Assembly (NCBI RefSeq): GCF_000015165.1 | Contig: NC_009485.1 | Location: 3,429,501-3,493,500, forward strand | Direction of reading: 5' to 3' | DNA from: Bradyrhizobium sp. BTAi1 | Lineage (GTDB): Bacteria; Pseudomonadota; Alphaproteobacteria; Rhizobiales; Xanthobacteraceae | DNA: 64,000 nt | In this document: positions 34,798 to 42,495 of the stretch, in pieces | How the letters are laid out: each line of letters opens with the position of its first letter | How positions within the stretch are numbered: position 1 is the stretch's first letter | Translations under genes and position numbers: made by a program | Notes under the pieces: model-generated | What the model saw: the letters and a program-made list of their open reading frames with translations, nothing else | What the model was told of the DNA's origin: nothing | Database searches by the model: none

Positions 34798-35367
34798 CGC
34801 CTGTCCGTTCTCGACGCTCCCTGGTCTGATCTCGTTCCATTCCTCTTTTCCGTAGCCCGTTCCGGTGTCATGGTCCGGTTTCTGCTCCCGGGAATGCGCC
34901 GGAGGCGCGCTTTTTGCGCTTGCGGGCACTTCGCGTTCCCATTACCTGCCGTGCTGCAGTCGCGGTCTGACGCCGGATGAAGTCCGGCGCGGTCCGCGGC
35001 TGATCGGATCAAGAGTTCGGATCGGCTCCCAGGTGCCTGAACAGACTTCAAAATACGGCTCCGCCGGAATCGGACGCTTCTCCGTGGCGCCGATGATGGA
35101 TTGGACCTGTTGCTAAGAAAAAGCGAATAAAGCCAGCAGTTTAAGGCGAGTTTTTAGCTCGTGTTGTACCTTTTGTCGTACCGGCTAAGCGCGCAGGATC
35201 CCAGCGCTCCAAGGCCACTTCGATCCGCAGGAGAAGCGCAGGGGGAGCCCGAGTCGACTTAGAAGCCGGCACCAGTTTGGCTGGATGCCGGGCGCTAGGA
35301 CGGGAGCCCGGCGCTGACAGCGAATCGCGACGCTGGTCTTATGCCAGGGAGCTCTGGTCGACGCGCT
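34798..35367. other. Gene-free transition zone after the sulfur island, 570 bp
   Basis: No gene is supported. A likely terminator (34896-34915) ends the ssu-type operon. Around 35150-35185 the partly repeated TTGTACCTTTTGT / CGTACCGG resembles the segment GGTACAAAATGAACAACGG near 35777 on the other strand, which suggests recombinase-binding or old mobile-element ends. Confidence 0.4.
34896..34915 (+). terminator. Likely terminator of the ssu-type operon
   Basis: GCGCC-GGA-GGCGC followed by GC and five T residues, about 100 bp after the last stop. The stem is short, so confidence is moderate. Confidence 0.45.
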
Positions 35368-35628
35368 TCAGCTTATGAGGGTGTTCAATTCCTTGCGCGC
35401 AGCTTCAACCCGAGCATCCAAGTATCGAGCGAGATCCACCAGATGTACGCCCTTCGCGCATTTTTGGCTGGCTTCCATACGTACCAAGGGGATTGGAATT
35501 TCCCCCGCGCCAATCTTCTGGACGAGCTTCGTGGGGCTGAGATGTGAAAAATAATCGCGGCAGACGTCCTCAATCGGAATGATGGCTTTGGCACCATACT
35601 GCGCCATCAGGAGAAATGCGGTGTTCAT
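35368..35628 (-). CDS. PrtN-like (pyocin activator family) regulator
   Basis: The 86-residue protein MNTAFLLMAQYGAKAIIPIEDV...DYFSHLSPTKLVQKIGAGEIPIPLVRMEASQKCAKGVHLVDLARYLD (quoted in parts) matches the PrtN/pyocin-activator family, small DNA-binding proteins common in prophages and their remnants. The internal ATG at 35628 is chosen because it starts the family's MNTAFLLMAQYG; the longer frame to 35874 merely reads through the tRNA fragment. It lies just left of the tRNA-derived attachment scar. Confidence 0.7.
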   Translation of the reverse strand: MNTAFLLMAQYGAKAIIPIEDVCRDYFSHLSPTKLVQKIGAGEIPIPLVRMEASQKCAKGVHLVDLARYLDARVEAARKELNTLIS

Positions 35629-36085
35629 GACCAGAACCGTTAGATGCGCTCTCGCCACGCGCGATTGGAGCTGACCTGTGCATCCTGATCGAAGAAATCG
35701 GGATAAGGGAGGTCCTGGGATTAGGATCGAAGATTTGGCTAGCATAGAGCGAGAAGGGCGAGTCGTTTGGTCAACCGGTACAAAATGAACAACGGCGCAA
35801 CCTCCATAGACCAGGTCTACTGACTGAGGGTCGGACGTTCGAATCGTTCCGGGCGCGCCATTTAAATCAAGCACTTAGCCAAAATCACCGTTTGAGTTTT
35901 GAAAACTAAAACGGTTTTTCAAACGGTTTTGGTGTGCGACGCCGATGATCGTCGACGGTGCTGCCAGGCGGCGATAGAGCAGAGACCGGACAATCAAGGG
36001 GAGGCGAGAAGTGAATCCCTATCTGATTTGATCGCTCTGACTGAGCTCACTTCGGGCGCAATAGAGATTGATCCATTGGCAGCAC
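35629..36085. other. Gene-free stretch around the att scar, 457 bp
   Basis: Apart from the tRNA fragment, it holds an AT-rich patch at 35881-35935 with CCGTTTGA / TCAAACGG inverted and AAACGGTTTT twice in direct order. These are plausible recombinase or origin-type repeats. No gene is supported. Confidence 0.4.
35824..35860 (+). other. 3' fragment of a tRNA-Arg gene (attachment-site remnant)
   Basis: From CTGAGGG through the T arm (GGACG-TTCGAAT-CGTTC) and acceptor strand CGGGCGC to GCCA, these 37 bases equal the 3' half of a tRNA that I recognise as tRNA-Arg (probably ACG). No matching 5' half (GCGCCCG, D arm, anticodon arm) precedes it. Such 3' fragments are what integrases leave at the far end of an inserted element. 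Confidence 0.75.
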
Positions 36086-39000
36086 TTACCGCCAATCTAG
36101 CCGCTCCGCATCTTGGTCGTGTGCCGTTGCTTGGCGGTCGTAATCCTTGGCGAGATTCTCAAGAATTCCCGATGTGCGCGGCCAATCAAATGCCGTGGCC
36201 TGGGACCAGTCGCGGTATTGCTTGGCAAGCTGCCTTTCCTGACTACCACCGGCCCCATACGCCCGCGATGTCACCCCCCGGCGGTTAAACTTCCCGACCA
36301 TTACCCCCGTTTCGAGATCGCGACTGCGGATCGCTTCGATCACCTCGCGGACGGGTACAGCGGGCCAGATGCCGTCTGCGTCGACCTTTGAGGCCGAAAG
36401 CAGCTCCCCGATCTTCTGGTCCGCAATGACACCCCGGCCCAAGGCATGCGCAAGTTTGCGTGCTTCTTTGATCCAAGCTTCCAGCTTCGCGCCGTCAATA
36501 GATCCGTCTGCTTGCGTGCCTGGGATCACATCCCATATTCGCAGCAGCCTGTAAGCTTGGTTTGCGACGGCCTGGGCATGCTCCTCATTTTCGACGGGTG
36601 GTTCAACCACCTCACTATCTTGCGTCGGCTTATAGACGGCCGAAAGTAGTTGAACGAAAAGGTCGGGATTGGAAGCAAGCTCTGCCATGACCCACTTCGC
36701 TTTGCGCTGTGAGTGCTCAAATAGAGGCAGATAAAGCCATTCCAGCTTGACGAGGGTATCAGTCGACATATCTTTCGCCTCGTCTAGGCGTTTGAATATC
36801 TCCTCCGCATAGTACTGGAGCATCTGGTCGTTCCCGTCCAGTTCACGCTCGACCGGCTGGCTTCCTGCCTCGAACAGTGCTCTCGCAAGTAGCTCAGAGG
36901 CGAATGTCGTTCCGCCATGCAGGTGATAGCCAATAAAGTGGACGCTGGCGCGTGCTCGTCCCGCCTCGATCAGCTTCTCGACGACATATGTGGGGTCGGC
37001 GTCGTCTTCCTTGCTCCACAAGATATTGAACCGCTTCCAATACAATGCCTCGATGACCTCGCCCGCACGTTTGGTGAGGCTCCAAACCCAGCCCGCTGCG
37101 GGCAAGGCCAGAAGGATCGTCAGGAGTGCCTTGTCGCCCCAGTCGCCCTTCAGCGTCTCATCGAACAAGCCTTCGGCCCATGCGCGGCCAGCACTCCGGT
37201 ACTTGGTCCAGACTAAACCTCGCGCGAAGACCTGATCTGCATCTCGTTCGCTGCGTAGCGCCTGCACCAAAAGTGTTCTCTGAATATCTTCAGGTGCATC
37301 AGATTGCGCGATCGCTTGACCGAGAAATCCGGGTTCACGGACCGTCTCGATCAGGTCGAAGAATCTCTCTGTCCCATGGGCTCGGAGGAGAGCAGCTGCT
37401 GCAACCGCTCTTTGCGACTGAAGGAGCTTCTCATCCTTGTCCCAGTCGCCAGTGGGGTTGGGCAGGGAGACCGAGGGGTCAAACAACCAAGCAACGCTCT
37501 CGATTGGATCCAGCGGCGCGAGGGCATCGTAAATTACCTGAAGTTCTGCGATGTCCTCCTCGGGAAGCACCCAATCGGCATCCCTGAAGCTTCGATGATG
37601 GTGCAGCACGCCCCTAAGTTTAGTACGAAGCAGCTCGCGATCGTCCTTCGTGGGATTGCCCTGAGCGACCTGCTTTAGCTGCTCGGCCGCCTTTTGGCGG
37701 CGGTCGCCCAAATCACTCCATCGGTCAAGTAGCGCGACCCAGCGGGCGGCGTTCGAGCCAATGTCCTCCAGGAGGCGATCCAAAACCGCTTCCGCCCCTT
37801 TCCCGATGAGCTGATAGGTGACGACTTCCTTCTTGTCGGTCGAGAAGTCTCGCCACCGCGTGGACGGCGTTGGCGAGAAAGAATCGTGACCGGTGGGCAA
37901 GATACCGAGCATCAGCTTCCAAGCGGGCTTCGGATAGCGCTTCCTGATCCGGTCCAAAACTTTGAGGCGCTGGCTGAACGTAGCGTTCGTCTGCGGGCTC
38001 CAGAGCAGGAACGCGGTGCGAAGGCTGGCCGCCGGTCGGTTCAAATACCTGCCGCCGCGGTCCATCTCGTCTAATCGGGCTAGCACGAGGGAAACATGAA
38101 GCAAAAGCTGCGGCGACCAGGCGAGCGACTCTAGCGCCCACAGCAAGTCCGAGATGTGCTCGGCGCTGCCGAAAACAGGGTTCTCGTCAGGCTTGAAGAG
38201 TGCCGCGATCGGTGGATCTTCACTATCGAGGCTGTCGTCCACTGCCGAGAGAAATTCGTCTGGGGAAGCTTCCGCGAGCAGCTGGAAATCTCGCGACAAG
38301 GACCACCAGCGCTGGCTGTCGGCACCTCGCAGCACTTTCCGGACGATCATGTCGGGATATTGAGAGGCGTGGGGCACCATGGCCGCGCGATCCCCGAACA
38401 GCGCAAGCAAAATAAGGGTCTCGCCCAAGCCATGTCTCAAGTAGGCGGAATAGGCCGGTACGATGCCCCGCATCGACGCGTACCAACGGTCTTCGGGGCT
38501 CAGGGTGTATCGCGGATCGGCCGCACTCAGCACGTCGACGATGGCGGCCTCGTATCGCTCGATATCCGCGGCCGTGAAATGAGAGGCCACAAGCAGCCAG
38601 GCGTCCCGTGGCGAAGCCACTTTCCAGGCTGCTCCAACCTTGCGGATCGGGCTGTCGAACTCGCCGACGTAGGGCGCGATACTAGCGATGAAGGCCTCAT
38701 AGGGCATCTCAGACAGGCGCGACAGGATCGCCCTGTCCGCTTCTTTGTCTTCATCCCACATTCCGGCCAATAACGCCGCGAGCAATGACCGGGAAATCGT
38801 ACCCTGAGCCCAATTAGGTAATCGGCTCGCAACCCCGGGCATCAACCGGCGCAGAATCGCTAAGCTTCGGGCAGAATCCCGGGCAAAAGCCTTGGCCTTC
38901 TCTTCCGGAAGGCCACTATCGATCAGTGCGGCTTCGATCCCGTCGCGCGACGGACGACTCAGCTTCCGCACGGTGCCGATTGAGCCAGGGTTCTGGCCGA

Positions 39001-40144
39001 ACGCCGCCAGAACGTGATGGCCTTTTGTTGAGATGGCCTCAGCAACTCCGGCCTCAGGCTCGAGGATGACGATGATCAGTGGTGTACGACTGCTCGCAAG
39101 CTGCCGGGCTGCGTCGGAGCTTGAGGCAACGACGCAGCGCGCGAAATAATGCTCCGCGATATCGGGGGGGAGCTGATTGATCGTGGCGTAGGCAAAGGCC
39201 GCGACTTCCTCGGAGCTTTCGTTCTGGAAGGCGACGACCGAATGCTCGCCGCGCAACCATCGGAGCAGGACAGCGCTGTCCTCGCTACGATCGCTGAGGA
39301 CCACGTCGGGAGGAAGCGGCCACTGGGTGGCGCGGGACCACTCGTCCCAAACTTCTTCCAGTTGGCGCACGCCAGCTGGGCGCTTTCCTAGGGCGCTCGC
39401 CAGCCACTGGCCTACCGCCGGGTACTGTTCGATCCAGTGGACCAGATCCGTGCCGTCATAGGCTTTGACATCCTTCCAGGGACCTTCAGCGCGTTTCTCT
39501 TGAGCCCATTCGTCCTTCTTGGGCCAAGGACGCGGTGTGACGAAAACGAAGGAGGTTTCGCTCTGGTTTAGGCCGAGCGGATCTTTGGTTCGCTTTACGT
39601 AATCCTCATTGGCTTTGCCGGCGATTCCCTCGCGCTGTGTGCCGATCTCCCAGCCGGTGGCCCCGGCCGGGACGTATTCGGACGCAGAGGCGGCATGGGT
39701 GGTGCCGTCCCAACCTGCAAACTGGACGGCTTCATCGGACGGGAAATGCAGCGTGGCGCCTCCGCTTGCCCGAACGAGCTTCGAGAGCAGGGTTGGCATT
39801 GAAGCCTGGCCGTCGCGGCGCTCCGCCCATTGAGCCAGGTCGGTGCCGTTTACATATCGGATTGGCGCTCCGGACTTGGTCAGGTCGGCAAGCTTCGGCA
39901 GGGCCGGCCCCAGTACGGCGCCTCCTGCCGGAAACGAGATCCCGGCCCGTTCGAAAGCCGCACGCATGGCTTCTGCGTTCTGCGGAACCGGCGTTCGGCG
40001 GCCCCGTTCGAAGTCGGCTACGGTAGAGGTTGCGACATTGGCATGGGTCGCTAGGTCCTGTTGGGACCAGGCCAAGAGGGCCCTCGCGGCACGAGCCTGT
40101 GCGGGCGTGAGATCCGGGAAAGGGGCGGAGCTGGGCTTCTTCAT
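36086..40144 (-). CDS. Giant HTH protein with putative PD-(D/E)XK-type domain, candidate defence factor
   Basis: The 1352-residue protein begins with an XRE-type helix-turn-helix (residues 12-65, LLAWSQQDLATHANVATSTVADFERG). Residues 85-255 look like a restriction-endonuclease-type domain: GWDG (Asp146), WEIGTQ (Glu166), K177, then SETSFVFVTPRPW and the YDGTDLVHWIEQYPAVGQWL closing segment. The remaining 1100 residues are mostly helical with no Walker A I can see. A palindrome overlaps its start codon, suggesting autorepression. It lies beside Fic, TIR-like and OLD genes. A DNA-damage-sensing or antiphage role is inference. Confidence 0.75.
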   Translation of the reverse strand: MKKPSSAPFPDLTPAQARAARALLAWSQQDLATHANVATSTVADFERGRRTPVPQNAEAMRAAFERAGISFPAGGAVLGPALPKLADLTKSGAPIRYVNGTDLAQWAERRDGQASMPTLLSKLVRASGGATLHFPSDEAVQFAGWDGTTHAASASEYVPAGATGWEIGTQREGIAGKANEDYVKRTKDPLGLNQSETSFVFVTPRPWPKKDEWAQEKRAEGPWKDVKAYDGTDLVHWIEQYPAVGQWLASALGKRPAGVRQLEEVWDEWSRATQWPLPPDVVLSDRSEDSAVLLRWLRGEHSVVAFQNESSEEVAAFAYATINQLPPDIAEHYFARCVVASSSDAARQLASSRTPLIIVILEPEAGVAEAISTKGHHVLAAFGQNPGSIGTVRKLSRPSRDGIEAALIDSGLPEEKAKAFARDSARSLAILRRLMPGVASRLPNWAQGTISRSLLAALLAGMWDEDKEADRAILSRLSEMPYEAFIASIAPYVGEFDSPIRKVGAAWKVASPRDAWLLVASHFTAADIERYEAAIVDVLSAADPRYTLSPEDRWYASMRGIVPAYSAYLRHGLGETLILLALFGDRAAMVPHASQYPDMIVRKVLRGADSQRWWSLSRDFQLLAEASPDEFLSAVDDSLDSEDPPIAALFKPDENPVFGSAEHISDLLWALESLAWSPQLLLHVSLVLARLDEMDRGGRYLNRPAASLRTAFLLWSPQTNATFSQRLKVLDRIRKRYPKPAWKLMLGILPTGHDSFSPTPSTRWRDFSTDKKEVVTYQLIGKGAEAVLDRLLEDIGSNAARWVALLDRWSDLGDRRQKAAEQLKQVAQGNPTKDDRELLRTKLRGVLHHHRSFRDADWVLPEEDIAELQVIYDALAPLDPIESVAWLFDPSVSLPNPTGDWDKDEKLLQSQRAVAAAALLRAHGTERFFDLIETVREPGFLGQAIAQSDAPEDIQRTLLVQALRSERDADQVFARGLVWTKYRSAGRAWAEGLFDETLKGDWGDKALLTILLALPAAGWVWSLTKRAGEVIEALYWKRFNILWSKEDDADPTYVVEKLIEAGRARASVHFIGYHLHGGTTFASELLARALFEAGSQPVERELDGNDQMLQYYAEEIFKRLDEAKDMSTDTLVKLEWLYLPLFEHSQRKAKWVMAELASNPDLFVQLLSAVYKPTQDSEVVEPPVENEEHAQAVANQAYRLLRIWDVIPGTQADGSIDGAKLEAWIKEARKLAHALGRGVIADQKIGELLSASKVDADGIWPAVPVREVIEAIRSRDLETGVMVGKFNRRGVTSRAYGAGGSQERQLAKQYRDWSQATAFDWPRTSGILENLAKDYDRQATAHDQDAERLDWR

Positions 40145-40165
40145 GTCATATTATTTATATGACAT
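40143..40165. promoter_or_regulatory. Palindromic operator at the start of the giant HTH gene
   Basis: ATGTCATAT-TATTT-ATATGACAT is a perfect inverted repeat with 9-bp arms. It begins inside the start codon region of the minus-strand HTH gene (ATG at 40142-40144) and lies in the 146-bp gap before the divergent Fic gene. An XRE-type protein binding here would block its own transcription and perhaps the Fic unit. Confidence 0.55.
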
Positions 40166-40290
40166 CCTATCTCATCGTGCAAGTCTTTGTCGGTGAAGAG
40201 ATAAATGCCCTTATTCCAATCACCAGATGATCGGAATGCCTTGAAGATGAAGAGATTAGCCCCATACTCCGCTCAAGGGGTGCAAAGACT

Positions 40291-41421
40291 ATGGTTTATA
40301 TTCATGAAAGAGCGGAGTGGCCCGACTTCGAGTGGAACACCGAAAAGCTCTCCGAAACGCTCGCCCAGGTCCGCCATAAGCAGGGGCGACTGCTTGGTCG
40401 AATGGAGCGTCTTGGGTTCCAGCTGAAGGCGGAGGCTTCCCTCCAAACGTTGACCGAGGAGGTGGTCAAGTCGAGCGAGATCGAGGGCGAGATCCTGGAC
40501 CGCGACCAGGTGCGGTCGTCGATTGCCCGCCGGCTCGGGATGGACATTGGCGCGCTTACTCCCGCCGAACGGCACATCGAGGGGGTGGTCGAGCTGATGC
40601 TCGATGCGACCCAGAAATACGACCAGGCCTTGACCGCGGAACGGCTGTTCGGCTGGCATGCCTCCCTATTCCCGACGGGACGAAGCGGGATGCAAAAGAT
40701 CACGGTTGGCGGGTGGCGTACCGACCAGACGGGACCAATGCAGGTCGTGTCAGGGGCTTTTGGTCGCGAGCGCGTTCACTTTGAAGCGCCGGCTGCCAGG
40801 CGGCTTGAAGCCGAGATAAAGGGGTTCCTGGAGTGGTTCAACGCCGACCAGGGCCAGGACCCTGTGATCAAGGCCGCGCTTGCGCATCTGTGGTTTGTGA
40901 CCATCCATCCTTTTGAAGACGGCAACAGACGAATCGCGCGTGCGATCGCGGATCTGGCGCTCGCGCGTTCCGAAGAAAGCACGCAGCGCTTCTACAGCAT
41001 GTCCGCGCAAATCCGGAAGGAGCGTAAAGCCTACTACGACATCCTTGAGCGAACCCAGCGTGGGACCCTCGACATCACCAACTGGCTCGACTGGTTTCTC
41101 GGTTGCCTGGAGAGGGCCTTCGACGGTGCCGACACGATTCTCGGGAGTGTCTTGCAGAAGGCAGCCTTATGGGAGAAGCACGGGGCAAGCGCTCTCAACG
41201 ACCGGCAGCGATTGCTGCTAAATCGCGTGCTCGACGGCTTTGAGGGAAAGCTCACTTCGTCAAAATGGGCCAAGATAGCCAAAGTCTCGCAGCCGACCGC
41301 CACGCGCGACATTGACGATTTGATCAAGCGCGGCATCCTCAAGAAAGACGCCGCGGGCGGCCGAAGCACCAGTTACTCTCTTGTGCTTGGCGAGCCGGAC
41401 CAAACTGATCGACCCGCCTAA
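40291..41421 (+). CDS. Fic-family protein (AMP-transferase type) with N-terminal inhibitory motif
   Basis: The 376-residue protein has the Fic core HPFEDGNRRIARA with catalytic His206 and an upstream SSEIEG (about residues 65-70) that fits the inhibitory (S/T)xxxE(G/N) helix of class II Fic proteins. The N-terminal region is Fic_N/DUF4172-like, and the C-terminus ends with a winged-helix-like module (SSKWAKIAKVSQPTATRDIDDLIKRGILKK). It would AMPylate a target protein and keep itself off until triggered. It is the first of two plus-strand genes with the TIR-like gene. Confidence 0.88.
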   Translation: MVYIHERAEWPDFEWNTEKLSETLAQVRHKQGRLLGRMERLGFQLKAEASLQTLTEEVVKSSEIEGEILDRDQVRSSIARRLGMDIGALTPAERHIEGVVELMLDATQKYDQALTAERLFGWHASLFPTGRSGMQKITVGGWRTDQTGPMQVVSGAFGRERVHFEAPAARRLEAEIKGFLEWFNADQGQDPVIKAALAHLWFVTIHPFEDGNRRIARAIADLALARSEESTQRFYSMSAQIRKERKAYYDILERTQRGTLDITNWLDWFLGCLERAFDGADTILGSVLQKAALWEKHGASALNDRQRLLLNRVLDGFEGKLTSSKWAKIAKVSQPTATRDIDDLIKRGILKKDAAGGRSTSYSLVLGEPDQTDRPA

Positions 41422-41459
41422 CGGATCTTGCAGATATGAAACCAGGAGCATCCTGAATC

Positions 41460-42335
41460 ATGGCTGTCGGCAATCGACACGTTGACCTTGCGAAGGCGCT
41501 TAGGGAAGCGAAGGAAGCGGCAGAGTCGGCCGGCAGCCTTGAGTGGATCAGTGCCGCTTCTGCAGTTGCCCACTTGAAGCCGCACCTTGAGAATTCTGCA
41601 CATGCTGCCAAAATGCGTATCTGTGAATTTGCGTACGACAAGTTGATTCGAGCGAAAGCGCGCCGCTACGTAGTCGGCGATGCAATCCGTGATGATGTGG
41701 CACTCCCTCACGTGTTTTGGTGGGCCAAAGGCCATGCCGCGCTCACTCAGAACTGGCCGACTGGCAGTTTTAGCACTTACATCAATGATACCGAACACCG
41801 GGCCTTTGGCGTATTATTCCCTCGCAAGGACATCGAATCCATGATCCCTGAAGACGCCCAACCAGTCACGTTGGAGCCTGCAGCGGCAAGTAACAAGATT
41901 TTTCTTGTTCATGGCCGCGACGAGGCGGCTAAAAACGAAGTGGCGCTCTTCCTGCGCAATCTAGGGCTGGATCCGATTATTCTGCATCTTCGACCAAATA
42001 GCGGTCGGCACCTGCTCACAAAGTTCAGGGAGGAGGCAGACGGAGCGAACTTCGCTGTGATCTTAATGACGCCAGACGATGTTGGAGGCATTGCGGGCGC
42101 GGACGTTCAACCAAGAGCGCGTCAGAACGTCGTGTTCGAGCTCGGCTTCTTCATCGGAAAGCTCGGCCCGGCACATGTGGCGGCGCTCTTGAAGTCGAAT
42201 GTAGAGAAGCCGTCTGATTTTGACGGTATCGCCTACATTTCCTATGGGCAGGGGACATCCTGGAAAACGGAGCTGGCGCGTGAAATGCACCACGCCAGGA
42301 TTCCTTTTGACGCCTCTGCGGTCCTTACCGCTTAG
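41460..42335 (+). CDS. TIR-like nucleotide-binding protein (PF10137 type)
   Basis: The 291-residue protein has an N-terminal domain of about 135 residues that I do not recognise and a C-terminal TIR-like domain (146-290). The latter shows KIFLVHGRDEAAKNEVALFL, NFAVILMTPDD and ARQNVVFELGFFIGKLG, with Glu227 in the place of the catalytic glutamate. Relatives in CBASS/Pycsar and short-Argonaute systems degrade NAD+. No nucleotide cyclase or Argonaute is adjacent. Third-position GC is lower than in the sulfur island, consistent with transfer. Confidence 0.82.
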   Translation: MAVGNRHVDLAKALREAKEAAESAGSLEWISAASAVAHLKPHLENSAHAAKMRICEFAYDKLIRAKARRYVVGDAIRDDVALPHVFWWAKGHAALTQNWPTGSFSTYINDTEHRAFGVLFPRKDIESMIPEDAQPVTLEPAAASNKIFLVHGRDEAAKNEVALFLRNLGLDPIILHLRPNSGRHLLTKFREEADGANFAVILMTPDDVGGIAGADVQPRARQNVVFELGFFIGKLGPAHVAALLKSNVEKPSDFDGIAYISYGQGTSWKTELAREMHHARIPFDASAVLTA

Positions 42336-42495
42336 GTCAGGCCCACGCCCATCTACGTGGACCCTGCGTATGTGTTACGAGTTGACCGCGCCAACTCTGA
42401 GGTGACGCGACGAGCGATAGCCATCAAGCGAGATTGCGAGTATCAGGCTAAAACCAACGAAAATGCCCTCCCCACTAGTTGGGGCGCTGCTTTCC

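Noticed and set aside
35787..35860. A complete tRNA gene
   Set aside because: The 5' acceptor strand (GCGCCCG), D arm and anticodon arm are missing; only the 3' 37 bases fit.
35629..35874. N-terminal extension of the PrtN-like frame containing GAPGTIRTSDPQS
   Set aside because: This is the well-known false translation of the complement of a tRNA 3' end; the real gene starts at 35628.
35899..36288. 129-codon open frame at the end of the giant HTH gene
   Set aside because: It overlaps the real minus-strand gene for half its length and has no family-like features.
41460..42335. CBASS or Pycsar operon
   Set aside because: Only a TIR-like effector is present; there is no nucleotide cyclase beside it.
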